NCBI GenBank assembly: GCA_018268675.1
Contig: JAFDWB010000089.1
Span: 186,001-250,000 of the forward strand
Length of the DNA stretch: 64,000 nucleotides
Origin: Actinomycetota bacterium
GTDB taxonomy: Bacteria > Actinomycetota > Thermoleophilia > Solirubrobacterales > 70-9
Direction: 5' to 3'
This document shows positions 32,269 through 40,652 of this stretch, piece after piece. Below the pieces are notes generated by a model. That model was not told the origin of the DNA, searched no databases, and saw only the letters and a program-made list of their open reading frames with translations. The stretch's first letter is position 1. Every line of letters begins with the position of its first letter. Position numbers and translations under genes: made by a program.

Positions 32269-33884
32269 CCGGCTTCCAGGGCGGCGATCCGCAGGGCGGC
32301 GATGCCGAGCGAGAGGGCGAGGCGGTCCTCCGGGTCGGTGAGCCGCTCGCCGAAGAGCGCGCGCAGGCGGCCGAGCCGGTGGCGCACGGTGTTGTAGTGG
32401 AAGTGGAGCTCGGCGGCGACCTCGCCGACGTGCAGGTTGTGGGCGAGGAGGGCGGCGAGCGTCTGCACCAGGTCGTCGTCGTCGGGCAGCGTCAGCGGCG
32501 CGAGCACGTCGCGCGCCATCTGCTCCAAGGCCGCCGGGTCCTCGACCGTGGCGAGCAGCCGCAGCGGCCCGAGGTCGGCGAAGTACGTGACGTCGGCGGC
32601 GCCGCGGCGGAGCAGCGGCGAGGTCGCCAGGGCGCAGGTCGCCTCGTGGACGGCGACGGGGAGGTCGGCGACGGCGCGGTGCCTGCGGCTGACGCCGAGC
32701 ATCAGCTCGGTCGCGCTCCACAGCACCCGGGCGGCGGCGAGCCGGCGGCGCACCTCCTCGACCACCGCCGCCGGCTCGGCGCGGCCGGCCAGGTGGACGA
32801 GCACGGCGAGGCCGTGGCGGCGGGGGAAGGCGCGCGCCTTCAGCTCGCCCGCCGCCAGGGCGCGGACGAAGGTCGCCTCGGCGACCGCGTCGGGGGCGGG
32901 GCCGCCGACCTCGAGCCGGCTGCCGGGGGCGGCGGGGCGGCGGGCCGCCAGCAGGACGACGTAGTCGGCGCTGGAGGTCCAGCCGAGGCGGCGGGCCCGC
33001 TCCTGCGCCTCGCCGGCAGCCAGGCTGCCCTCGGCGAGCTCGTCGAGGAGCTGGCGCTCGAAGCGGCGGTGCACGGCTTCGATCCGCTGCCGGCCGACCA
33101 GCTGCATCCCGCAGACGACCGCGGCCTGGGCGAGGGCGCCGAGCGAGTGCTCCTCGTCGCCGCCGCCGGCGGCCGCGACCACGGCGCCGTAGCGACGGCC
33201 CACGGTCGAGATCGGCGCCGCCAGGTAGCGCCGGCCGGCGACCTCGAGCGCGCCCGGCTGGTCGAGCGCGATCGCCCGTTCGGGCAGCTCCTCCGGCGCC
33301 CAGAGCGCCTCGTCGCCCGCCGCCGCGACCAGGATCCCGAGCTCGTCGAAGACCGCGACCGGCACCCCGAGGAGCGGGCCGACGGTGGCGGCGATCGAGG
33401 ACATCGGCTCGTTGCCGAAGGCGGCCCCGGTCAGCGCCTCGTGGATTTCGGCGGTGCGGCGCAGGCTTTCGGCCTGGCGTTCGGCGATCGCGTCGAGGAT
33501 CGGGTTGACGAGCGCCTCGAAGCGGCCCGGCGGCAGGAGGAGCAACGGCAGGCCGCCGGCGTCGCAGGCCTCGATCAGCTCCTGCGGCGAGGACGTCCAG
33601 ACGCCCTGCTGCTTGACCCCGAAGGCGCTGCAGCGGGCCTCGACCATGCGCACGACGAGGGCGCGCACGTCCCTGCCGCGCAGCGGCCAGGCGTTGGAGA
33701 GCACCAGCTGGTTGGGGCGCAGCGCGTCGAGCTCGCCGGTGTCGAGGACGCCGACGCTCTCGATCGGCCGCTCGAGGCCCGCGTGACCGGCGGCGACGGC
33801 GGCGTCGCGGAGCGGCGTCTCCGTCAGGGCGGCCGCCACCGTGAGCGGCTCGAGCGGCGGGGCGGGCGACGCTGAGTCGGTCAT
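32148..33884 (-). CDS. PucR-family transcriptional regulator
   Basis: 578 residues, ATG at 33884. N-terminal PucR ligand domain (LTVAAALTETPLRDAAVAAGHAG; NQLVLSNAWPLRGRD; LLLLPPGRFEALVNPILDAI), a central GGDEF-like/GAF-like portion, and the C-terminal PucR helix-turn-helix (LLAHNLHVGEVAAELHFHYNTVRHRLGRLRALFG). The family governs purine and ureide catabolism. No stop occurs at the usual end, so about 40 low-complexity Ser/Arg-rich residues are added and the gene runs 121 nt into the DUF1028 gene; the tail may be non-functional. Divergent from the asparaginase gene. Confidence 0.85.
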   Translation of the reverse strand: MTDSASPAPPLEPLTVAAALTETPLRDAAVAAGHAGLERPIESVGVLDTGELDALRPNQLVLSNAWPLRGRDVRALVVRMVEARCSAFGVKQQGVWTSSPQELIEACDAGGLPLLLLPPGRFEALVNPILDAIAERQAESLRRTAEIHEALTGAAFGNEPMSSIAATVGPLLGVPVAVFDELGILVAAAGDEALWAPEELPERAIALDQPGALEVAGRRYLAAPISTVGRRYGAVVAAAGGGDEEHSLGALAQAAVVCGMQLVGRQRIEAVHRRFERQLLDELAEGSLAAGEAQERARRLGWTSSADYVVLLAARRPAAPGSRLEVGGPAPDAVAEATFVRALAAGELKARAFPRRHGLAVLVHLAGRAEPAAVVEEVRRRLAAARVLWSATELMLGVSRRHRAVADLPVAVHEATCALATSPLLRRGAADVTYFADLGPLRLLATVEDPAALEQMARDVLAPLTLPDDDDLVQTLAALLAHNLHVGEVAAELHFHYNTVRHRLGRLRALFGERLTDPEDRLALSLGIAALRIAALEAGQPRSAARTTGSMRAAPSTRSSRFSQSAQAKRSSASTPVS

Positions 33885-34011
33885 CCTTTCGGCAGTTTCG
33901 CACAACCGATGGAGGAGCTGTGGACGTGGTCTGCCGTTCCGACGGGCGGGAGCGGGGGCTACGCTGCGTGCCGATTCTGGACCTGATCCGAGCTGAAGAG
34001 GAGCGTCCCTG

Positions 34012-35016
34012 ATGGCGATTCGCGTGGTGGCTACCGGCGGCACGATCGCCTCCCTGGCCGATCCCGAGACCGGCGCGGTGAGCCCGGCGGTATCAGCCGA
34101 GGACCTGGTACGCGGGGTGCCCGGGCTGGCCGACCTGGGCCCGATCGCGGTCGAGGAAGTCGACAAGGTGAACGGCTGGAACGTCACCCCGGCGACGATG
34201 CTCGAGGTGGCGCGCCGGGTCAGCGCGGCGCTCGCCGACGACGCTGTCGACGGCGTGGTCGTCACCCACGGCACCGACACGGTCGAGGAGACCGCCTTCC
34301 TCTGCGACGTAACCGTCGCCTCGGAGAAGCCGGTGGTCTTCGCGGCGGCGATGCGCAGTGGCGACGAGGTCGCCGCCGACGGGCCGCGCAATCTGCTCTG
34401 CGCGGCGCGGGTCGCCGCCGACCCAGCCGCCCGCGGGCTCGGCGCGCTGCTGGTGCTGAACGACGAGATCCACGCCGCGCGCTGGGCGCGCAAGCAGAAC
34501 AGCCGCCTCGCCTCGGCCTTCGCCTCGCCCGGGCGCGGGGCGATCGGCGCGGTCACTCCGACGCTGCCGGTGCGGATCGCGATGCCCGCGCCACGGCGCT
34601 TCACCGTCCCCCTGCCCGCGGCGCTCGACCGCCCGGTGCCGATCGTCCAGACCTACACCGGGATCGAGGAGGGGCTGATCGAGGCGGTGCTCGAGGCGAC
34701 CGGGGCGGCCGGGCTGGTGCTCGAGGGCACCGGGCTCGGCAACGTGCCGGGGAGCGCCGAGCCGGGGATCCGGGCGGCGCTCGAGCGCGGGCTGCCGGTG
34801 GTGGTCGCCACGCGGGTGCCGACCGGCGGCACCGGGCCGGTGTACGAGGGCCCGGGGGGCGGCGTGACGCTGCGCGAGCTCGGCGTGGTCGAGGCGCGCT
34901 CGCTGTCGGCCGCGAAGGCGCGGCTGCTCTTGATGCTGCTGGCCGCGGGCGGTGGCGACGCCGCCGCGGTGCGCGACGAGCTGGCGCGCGGAGCGAGCGC
35001 GCTCGAAGCCTGGTGA
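34012..35016 (+). CDS. Asparaginase-family amidohydrolase
   Basis: 334 residues, ATG with GAGGAG at 8-nt spacing. Nucleophile loop VVATGGTIASLAD, second Thr loop VVTHGTDTVEETAFL, SEKPVVFAAAMRSGDEVAADG, and the later Lys in ARKQNSR and VLEGTGLGNVPG. No signal peptide, so cytoplasmic. The family removes the amide of Asn/Gln; among ureide genes it could act on another amide such as malonamate or oxamate, which is speculation. Followed closely by an amidohydrolase gene. Confidence 0.88.
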   Translation: MAIRVVATGGTIASLADPETGAVSPAVSAEDLVRGVPGLADLGPIAVEEVDKVNGWNVTPATMLEVARRVSAALADDAVDGVVVTHGTDTVEETAFLCDVTVASEKPVVFAAAMRSGDEVAADGPRNLLCAARVAADPAARGLGALLVLNDEIHAARWARKQNSRLASAFASPGRGAIGAVTPTLPVRIAMPAPRRFTVPLPAALDRPVPIVQTYTGIEEGLIEAVLEATGAAGLVLEGTGLGNVPGSAEPGIRAALERGLPVVVATRVPTGGTGPVYEGPGGGVTLRELGVVEARSLSAAKARLLLMLLAAGGGDAAAVRDELARGASALEAW

Positions 35017-35039
35017 ACCCCTACGTTGGAGGCCCGACG

Positions 35040-36299
35040 ATGACCTATGACCTGATCCTCCGCAACGCCCTCGTGGAGGGGCGCGACGGCGCCGTCGACA
35101 TCGCGATCGCGGGCGCGCGGATCGCCGAGATCGCGGCCGGCCTGGCCGGCGAGGGCGCCGCCGAGATCGACGTCGAGGGGCGCCTCGTCGGCCCCGCGTT
35201 CGTCCAGCCCCACATCCACCTCGACAAGGTGCTGGTCGGCTCGGTGATGCCGCCGAACGTCTCCGGCACGCTGGCCGAGGCGATCGAACTGCTGCACGCG
35301 ACGAAGCGGGCGGCGACGGTCGAGGAGGTCCGCGAGCGGGCCGGGGTCGTGATCCGCCAGGCGGTGCTGGCCGGGACGACGACGATCCGCAGCCACGTCG
35401 ACGTCGACACGATCGGCGGGTTGCGGCCGCTGGAGGGCATCGCCGCGGCGCGCGCCGACCACACCGATCTGTGCGACATCCAGCTGGTCGCCTTCCCCCA
35501 GGAGGGGATCTGGCGCGACCCGGGGACCGACGAGCTGATGCGGCAGGCGATGGAGCAGGGCGCGGATGTCGTCGGCGGGATGCCGCACTGGGAGGCCGAC
35601 CACGAGGAGGCGCGCCGCCACATCGCCTTCTGCCTCGACCTCGCGCTCGCCCAAGACGCCGACGTCGACATGCACGTGGACGAGACCGACGACGGCAACT
35701 GGCGCAGCTTCGAGATCCTGGTCGAGGAGGCGGAGCGGCGCGACTGGGGGCCGCGGACCAGCGCCGGCCACGTTTGCGCGATGGCGGCCTGGGACGACGA
35801 GTTCGCCGCGGCGTCGATCCGCCACGCCGCGAGGGCGGGCGTCAACGTGATCACCAACCCGCCGACCAACCTGATGCTCCAGGGCCGGAACGACTCCGAG
35901 CCGCGCCGCCGCGGCATCCCCCGGGTCAAGGAGCTGCTCGCCGCCGGGGTCACGGTCGGCGCCGGCCAGGACTGCGTCGACGACGCCTTCTACCCCTTCG
36001 GCACCGCCGACCCCCTCCAGGTCGCCCTGATCGTCGCCCACGCCGCCCAGCTCGGCACCCCCGAGGAGATCGCCACCGCCCTCCGCATGGTCGGCGAGGA
36101 CGCCGCCCGCATCCTCCGCCTCCCCGACTACGGCGTCCTGCCCGGCGCCCGCGCCGACCTCGTCGTCCTCGACGCCACCACCGGCCGCGACGCTCTCCGC
36201 GAACAGTCCCCCCGCCGCTGGGTCCTCCGCGAGGGCCGCGTGGTCGGCGAAACCGTCCGCGAGCAAGCGCTGCTGAGGTCCGGCACCGCCGCCGGCTGA
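35040..36299 (+). CDS. Amidohydrolase, cytosine-deaminase-like
   Basis: 419 residues from ATG 35040, preceded by GGAGG at 7 nt; the GTG at 35013 is less likely. Metal site in VQPHIHLDKV, TIRSHVDVDT, DADVDMHVDETDD, SAGHVCAM and GAGQDCVDDAFYPFG. Closest to cytosine deaminase/isopropylammelide-type enzymes acting on ring amines. It shares family with the protein at 21031-22251 but only moderately. In the asparaginase operon, under divergent PucR control. Confidence 0.87.
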   Translation: MTYDLILRNALVEGRDGAVDIAIAGARIAEIAAGLAGEGAAEIDVEGRLVGPAFVQPHIHLDKVLVGSVMPPNVSGTLAEAIELLHATKRAATVEEVRERAGVVIRQAVLAGTTTIRSHVDVDTIGGLRPLEGIAAARADHTDLCDIQLVAFPQEGIWRDPGTDELMRQAMEQGADVVGGMPHWEADHEEARRHIAFCLDLALAQDADVDMHVDETDDGNWRSFEILVEEAERRDWGPRTSAGHVCAMAAWDDEFAAASIRHAARAGVNVITNPPTNLMLQGRNDSEPRRRGIPRVKELLAAGVTVGAGQDCVDDAFYPFGTADPLQVALIVAHAAQLGTPEEIATALRMVGEDAARILRLPDYGVLPGARADLVVLDATTGRDALREQSPRRWVLREGRVVGETVREQALLRSGTAAG

Positions 36300-36350
36300 C
36301 GCCTCGGCCGGCCGGCGCCCGTCGGCGGGATCAGGGAGCCCCGGCCTTCC

Positions 36351-36399
36351 GGTGAGTTCGCAGTAATCGTCGGATAGCGACGAGAACTGCGAACGCACC
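36351..36399. repeat. Type A 49-bp hairpin, inverted exact copy
   Basis: Between convergent genes. Its reverse complement is identical over all 49 bases to 46541-46589. Stem GGTGMGTTCGCAGT/ACTGCGAACKCACC continues through TCGTCG/CGACGA to the loop CTATC (in the complementary orientation). Confidence 0.9.
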
Positions 36400-36430
36400 C
36401 GTGCCGGCCGGGCCTGGCGCACGCCAAGGC

Positions 36431-36477
36431 GCGGCCATCGCCCTCATAACCAGCCGAAGCATGAGGGGGATGGCCGC
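36431..36477. repeat. Type C hairpin with AACCAGCCGAAG loop
   Basis: GCGGCCATCGCCCTCAT pairs with ATGAGGGGGATGGCCGC with one G-G mismatch, loop AACCAGCCGAAGC. The copy at 46612-46662 keeps loop and inner stem but has a different outer stem that still pairs. Confidence 0.8.
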
Positions 36478-36499
36478 GCCGTCGGGGCGCCAGCCGGCC

Positions 36500-38071
36500 T
36501 TACCCCGCCGCGCTCAGCTCTCGCCGCAGCAGCAGGGCAAGCATCAGGGCGTCGAGGCGTTCGCCGTCCTCCATGAAGGGGCCGAGGAGGTCGGTCAGGC
36601 GGCCGACCCGGTAACGGACCGTGTTGTAGTGCCAGCCGCCGCGGCGGGCGGTGTCGGCGACGTTGAGGCCGGTGTCGACGAGGAGGGCGAGGGTCTCGGT
36701 GAGGATCTGGCGCTGCTCGGGCTCGACCGCGTCGAGGGGCGCCAGGGTGTCGTCGGCGAACGCCGCCAGCTCGGCCGGCGGCACGTGGGCGAGCATGCGC
36801 AGGGGGCTCTGGGGGGCGAAGGCGCGCCAGGCGGTGCGGAAGCCGAAGGTCTCGCAGCTGCGCAGGGCCTCGCGCGCCTGGCCGTAGGCGAAGGGCGCCG
36901 CGGCGATCTCCTCGCACTGGGCGCTGACGCCGGCGCGGACCCCGTCCAGCGAATCGACCAGGTCGGCGACGAGCGCCTCTTCGGCCTCCTCGCCCCCCGC
37001 GGTCGGCAGCAGCGCCACCCAGCGGTCGTCGTCGTGGCGCACGACAAGGGCGTCGGGCGCGCGCCCGCGGACGGCCTCGCCGACATCGGCGCCGTCCTCG
37101 ACCCCGCCGTCGCGCAGGAGCAGCAGGCGGTACGGCGTGGCCGGGTCCCAGCCGAGCGCGCGGGCGCGCTCGTGGGCGACCTCGGCGCTCAGGTGGCCGA
37201 CCAGCAGGTCGCGGACGAAGCGCTCGTTGAGGCGCGAGACGGCCGCCGCCTCCTCGAGCTCGTGCATGATCGCGAACGCCGCCGTGCGCGCCCCGTTCTG
37301 GACCGCCGCCAGCGCCACCCCCTCGCCCGCGCCCGAGGGCCTCGCCGCGACGCAGCCGAGCCGCGCGCCGCCGGCGACGATCGGCCACAGCAGCCAGCCG
37401 CTGCCGGTCTCGGCGGGCGCGATCGTGTCCCCCTCGAGCCAGGCGCGCGCCGCCTCGGCGGCCTCGGCCTGGTCCTCCTCGGCGGAGATCGCCAGCACCG
37501 CGCCGCCCTCGTCCAGGATCGCCACGCAGTCGCCGACGATGTCGCCGAGCGCCGCCGCCAGCCGCTGCAGGTCGCCGCCGCTGAGCAGCACGTCGACCAG
37601 CCGGTCGCGGGCCGCGGCAACCATCCGCAGGTGCGCGGCCTGGGAGGCGACGAGCGTCTCCAGCACCGCCGTCAACAGGGTGCTGAGGCGCGCCCCGGCG
37701 GGCAGCGCGATCAGCGGCAGCGCGTGCTCCTCGGCCGCCGCCCGGCCCGCCTCGCCGAGCCGTTCGAGGGTCGAGGTGTGGGCGGCGAGCGCGGCGACCC
37801 CGTGCCCGGCGAGCTCCGCCACCAGCGCCGCGAGGTCGAGCTGCGGCTCGTCGAAGGCCGAGGTCGCGATCAGGATCAGCTCGTTGCGGCGGGCGAACCG
37901 CGCGGTCGGCACCTGCATCACGTTGAGGCGGACGAGCGGGCGCTCGAGCCCGTTCGCCCCCGCGTACACGGTCGCCCCCTCGAGCGCCGGGAAGGCGAGC
38001 ACGTCGCTGACCCGCAGGCGGCGCGGGAGGGTCGGCGCCGCCGCGGGCTCCAGCTGTCGCAATCCGTCCAC
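36500..38071 (-). CDS. PucR-family transcriptional regulator
   Basis: 523 residues from GTG 38071 (weak Shine-Dalgarno). PucR N-terminal domain (RVSDVLAFPALEGATVYAG; NELILIATSAFDE; LPLIALPAGARLSTLLTAV), a middle sensor part and C-terminal helix-turn-helix LLVDTGLNVADTARRGGWHYNTVRYRVGRL. Divergent from the carbamate kinase/allFGH-like operon, its likely target. Second PucR protein in 6 kb; the two share architecture but little identity outside the helix-turn-helix. Confidence 0.9.
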   Translation of the reverse strand: MDGLRQLEPAAAPTLPRRLRVSDVLAFPALEGATVYAGANGLERPLVRLNVMQVPTARFARRNELILIATSAFDEPQLDLAALVAELAGHGVAALAAHTSTLERLGEAGRAAAEEHALPLIALPAGARLSTLLTAVLETLVASQAAHLRMVAAARDRLVDVLLSGGDLQRLAAALGDIVGDCVAILDEGGAVLAISAEEDQAEAAEAARAWLEGDTIAPAETGSGWLLWPIVAGGARLGCVAARPSGAGEGVALAAVQNGARTAAFAIMHELEEAAAVSRLNERFVRDLLVGHLSAEVAHERARALGWDPATPYRLLLLRDGGVEDGADVGEAVRGRAPDALVVRHDDDRWVALLPTAGGEEAEEALVADLVDSLDGVRAGVSAQCEEIAAAPFAYGQAREALRSCETFGFRTAWRAFAPQSPLRMLAHVPPAELAAFADDTLAPLDAVEPEQRQILTETLALLVDTGLNVADTARRGGWHYNTVRYRVGRLTDLLGPFMEDGERLDALMLALLLRRELSAAG

Positions 38072-38099
38072 CGCCGGCCCAGCGTACCGAAGTCGGCCC

Positions 38100-38128
38100 T
38101 TGGCGATATCCGCCAGCACTTCCAGAAT
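38100..38128 (+). promoter_or_regulatory. Candidate promoter of the carbamate-kinase operon
   Basis: TTGGCG (38100-38105), 17-bp spacer, CAGAAT (38123-38128). Two direct TGCCGG repeats (38130-38135, 38143-38148; 13-nt period) lie at the expected start site and are candidate regulator half-sites for the divergent PucR. Confidence 0.4.
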
Positions 38129-38183
38129 TTGCCGGCTAAATCTGCCGGTGCCCGGCGAGGGGCGCGACTCTAGCTTTTGCGCC

Positions 38184-39134
38184 GTGACGTCGCCCCAGGC
38201 ACACCGCATCGTGATCGCCCTCGGCGGCAACGCGATCGCCGGCCCCGACAGCGCCGACCCGTCCTCCCAGCAGGCCGCCGTCACCCGCGCCGCGGGCGCG
38301 ATCGCCGCCCTCGTCGCCGACGGCCACGAGGTCGTGGTCACCCACGGCAACGGCCCCCAGGTCGGCAACCTGCTGCTGAAGAACGAACTGACGCGCGACG
38401 TCGTCCCGCCGGTGCCGCTCGACTGGTGCGTCGCCCAGACGCAGGCGACGCTCGGCTTCCTGATCGTCACCGCGCTCGAAGCGGCGCTCCGCGAGGTCGA
38501 TGCCGAGCGGCTCGTCACCGCGCTCGTCACCCGCGTCCTGGTCGACGGCGAGGACCCCGCCTGGACCCACCCGACCAAGCCGATCGGCCAGTACGTCGAC
38601 GAGGCCCAGGCGCGCGAGCACATCGCCCGCGGCGAGTCCTGGGAGGACCGCGGCGAGCGCGGCTGGCGCCGCATCGTGCCCTCCCCGCAGCCGCTCGAGA
38701 TCCTCGAGCGCGCGGCGATCGAGAGCCTGCTCTCCCCCCGTACGGTGATCGTCGCGGCGGGCGGCGGCGGCATCCCGATGGTGCGCGAGGACGGGCGCCT
38801 GCGCGGCGTCGAGGCGGTGCTCGACAAGGACCTCACCGCGGCCCTGCTCGCCCGCGCGGTCGGCGCCGAGCGCCTGATCATCGCCACCGACGTCGAGGCA
38901 GCGGCGATCGGCTTCGGCACCCCCGACGAGGAGCGGATCGGCGCCGTGACGCCGGCCGCGCTGCGCTCGCTGCAGGACCAAGGACACTTCGCGAGCGGCA
39001 GCATGGGGCCGAAGGTCGAGGCCGCGCTCCGCTTCGTCGAGCAGGGCGGCCGATCCGCCGTCATCACCTCGCTCGCCCACCTCCGCGAAGGCGCGGAAGG
39101 CCGGACGGGCACGATCGTCGAACCGGAGGAGTGA
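38184..39134 (+). CDS. arcC: Carbamate kinase
   Basis: 316 residues from GTG 38184, normal length. IVIALGGNAIAGP, VVVTHGNGPQVGNLLLKNEL, HPTKPIGQY, VVAAGGGGIPMV and DKDLTAALLARAVGAERLIIATDV plus GSMGPKVEAALRF are the conserved blocks. It transfers the phosphate of carbamoyl phosphate to ADP, releasing CO2 and NH3, so conserves ATP. With the FdrA/DUF1116/DUF2877 genes directly downstream it completes the oxamate-carbamoyltransferase/carbamate-kinase module known from anaerobic allantoin use in E. coli (there AllK). Confidence 0.95.
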   Translation: MTSPQAHRIVIALGGNAIAGPDSADPSSQQAAVTRAAGAIAALVADGHEVVVTHGNGPQVGNLLLKNELTRDVVPPVPLDWCVAQTQATLGFLIVTALEAALREVDAERLVTALVTRVLVDGEDPAWTHPTKPIGQYVDEAQAREHIARGESWEDRGERGWRRIVPSPQPLEILERAAIESLLSPRTVIVAAGGGGIPMVREDGRLRGVEAVLDKDLTAALLARAVGAERLIIATDVEAAAIGFGTPDEERIGAVTPAALRSLQDQGHFASGSMGPKVEAALRFVEQGGRSAVITSLAHLREGAEGRTGTIVEPEE

Positions 39135-39140
39135 GCAGCT

Positions 39141-40652
39141 GTGGGTGAAATCGTCAGGGTCCGTCGCGGCGCCTACCACGACTCCGTCACGCTGATGCTG
39201 GTGACCAGCCGCGTCGCCGAAGAGGAGGGCGCGAGCGACGTCGCCGTGGTCATGGCCACGCCGCTGAACCTCGAACTGCTGGCGAGCCAGGGCTTCGACC
39301 TGGGCGGCGAGGACGACCTCGGCCCGGCCGACCTGGTGATCGTGATGCGCGCCGAGGAGGAGGCGACCGAGCGCCTGCTCGCCGCGGTCGACCGCGAGCT
39401 CGCCGCGACCCGCGAGGCGGGCGACGACGGACCGCAGCAGGCCCGGCCCCGCACCCTCCGCGCCGCGGCCCGCCGCAATCCGGAGCTGAACCTGGCGCTG
39501 CTCTCGGTGCCCGGCCGGCACGTCGCCTACGAGGCGGCGGTGGCGCTCGAGTCCGGCCTCAACGTCTTCTGCTTCTCCGACGGCGTCGGGGTCGAGCAGG
39601 AGGCGATCCTGAAGCGCCGCGCGCTCGAGCTCGGCCTCCTCTTCATGGGCCCCGACTGCGGCACCGCGATCGTCGACGGCGCCGGGCTCGGCTTCGCCAA
39701 CGCGGTCGCCGCCGGGCCGGTCGGCATCGTCGGCGCCTCGGGCACCGGCATCCAGGAGGTCAGCTGCCTGCTCGACGCGGCCGGGGTCGGCATCTCCCAG
39801 GCGATCGGGGTCGGCGGGCGCGACCTCGACGCGCGCGTCGGCGGCCCGATGCTGCGCCGCGGCCTCGAGCTGCTCGCCGACGACGCGACCGAGGCGATCG
39901 TCGCGATCTCCAAGCCCCCGGACCCGGCGGTCGCCGCCGAGATCGTCGCCCTCGCCGCGGGCGCCGGCAAGCCGGTCGTGCTCGCCTTCCTCGGCCTCGA
40001 GGATCCGCCCGCGGCGCCCGCCGGGGTCGAGTACGCGGCGACGCTCGAGGCCGCCGCCGGGCGCGCCGCGGAGCTGGTCGGCGCGGCCCTGCCGGACTTC
40101 GACGAAGGCCTCGCCGGCGACCCCACGCCGGGCTTCATCCGCGGCCTCTACAGCGGCGGCACGCTCTGCAAGGAGGCGATGGCGATCGTCGCCGAGGCGG
40201 TCGGCCGGGTCGCCTCCAACATCCCGCTCGAGCCGGGCGCGCGGCTCGCCGACGTCCACGTCAGCGAGGGGCACACCTTCGTCGACCTCGGCGAGGACGA
40301 CCTCACCCAGGGCCGCGCCCACCCGATGATCGACTTCTCGCTGCGCACCGAGCGCCTCGTGCGCGAGGCCCGCGACCCCGAGGTCGGCGTGATCCTGCTC
40401 GACCTCGTGCTCGGCTACGGCGCCCACCCCGACCCGGCGGCGGTGCTCGCCCCGGCGATCGCCGAGGCGCGCGCCGCCCGCGACGACCTCAGCTTCGTCG
40501 TCGCCCTCTGCGGCGCCGCCGCCGACCCACAGGACCGCGAGCGCCAGCGGGCGCGCCTGCTCGAGGCGGGCGCCGCCGTCACCGCCAGCAATGCCCACGC
40601 CGCCCGCCTCGCCCTGCGGGCGGCCGGAGTCCAGGAGGTTCCCGGTGTCTGA
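39141..40652 (+). CDS. fdrA: FdrA-family acyl-CoA-synthetase-like protein (oxamate carbamoyltransferase subunit AllF-like)
   Basis: 503 residues, GTG start with GGAG about 10 nt upstream. Resembles the alpha subunit of succinyl-CoA synthetase: MGPDCGTAIVDGAG, VGIVGASGTGIQEVSCLLDAAG, GVGGRDLD, and a second CoA-ligase-like domain (FIRGLYSGGTLCKEAM ... HPMIDFSLRTERL). In E. coli FdrA (AllF) with YlbE and YlbF forms oxamate carbamoyltransferase, which converts an N-carbamoyl amide (oxalurate) and phosphate to carbamoyl phosphate and the amide. Gene order here is the same. Confidence 0.9.
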   Translation: MGEIVRVRRGAYHDSVTLMLVTSRVAEEEGASDVAVVMATPLNLELLASQGFDLGGEDDLGPADLVIVMRAEEEATERLLAAVDRELAATREAGDDGPQQARPRTLRAAARRNPELNLALLSVPGRHVAYEAAVALESGLNVFCFSDGVGVEQEAILKRRALELGLLFMGPDCGTAIVDGAGLGFANAVAAGPVGIVGASGTGIQEVSCLLDAAGVGISQAIGVGGRDLDARVGGPMLRRGLELLADDATEAIVAISKPPDPAVAAEIVALAAGAGKPVVLAFLGLEDPPAAPAGVEYAATLEAAAGRAAELVGAALPDFDEGLAGDPTPGFIRGLYSGGTLCKEAMAIVAEAVGRVASNIPLEPGARLADVHVSEGHTFVDLGEDDLTQGRAHPMIDFSLRTERLVREARDPEVGVILLDLVLGYGAHPDPAAVLAPAIAEARAARDDLSFVVALCGAAADPQDRERQRARLLEAGAAVTASNAHAARLALRAAGVQEVPGV

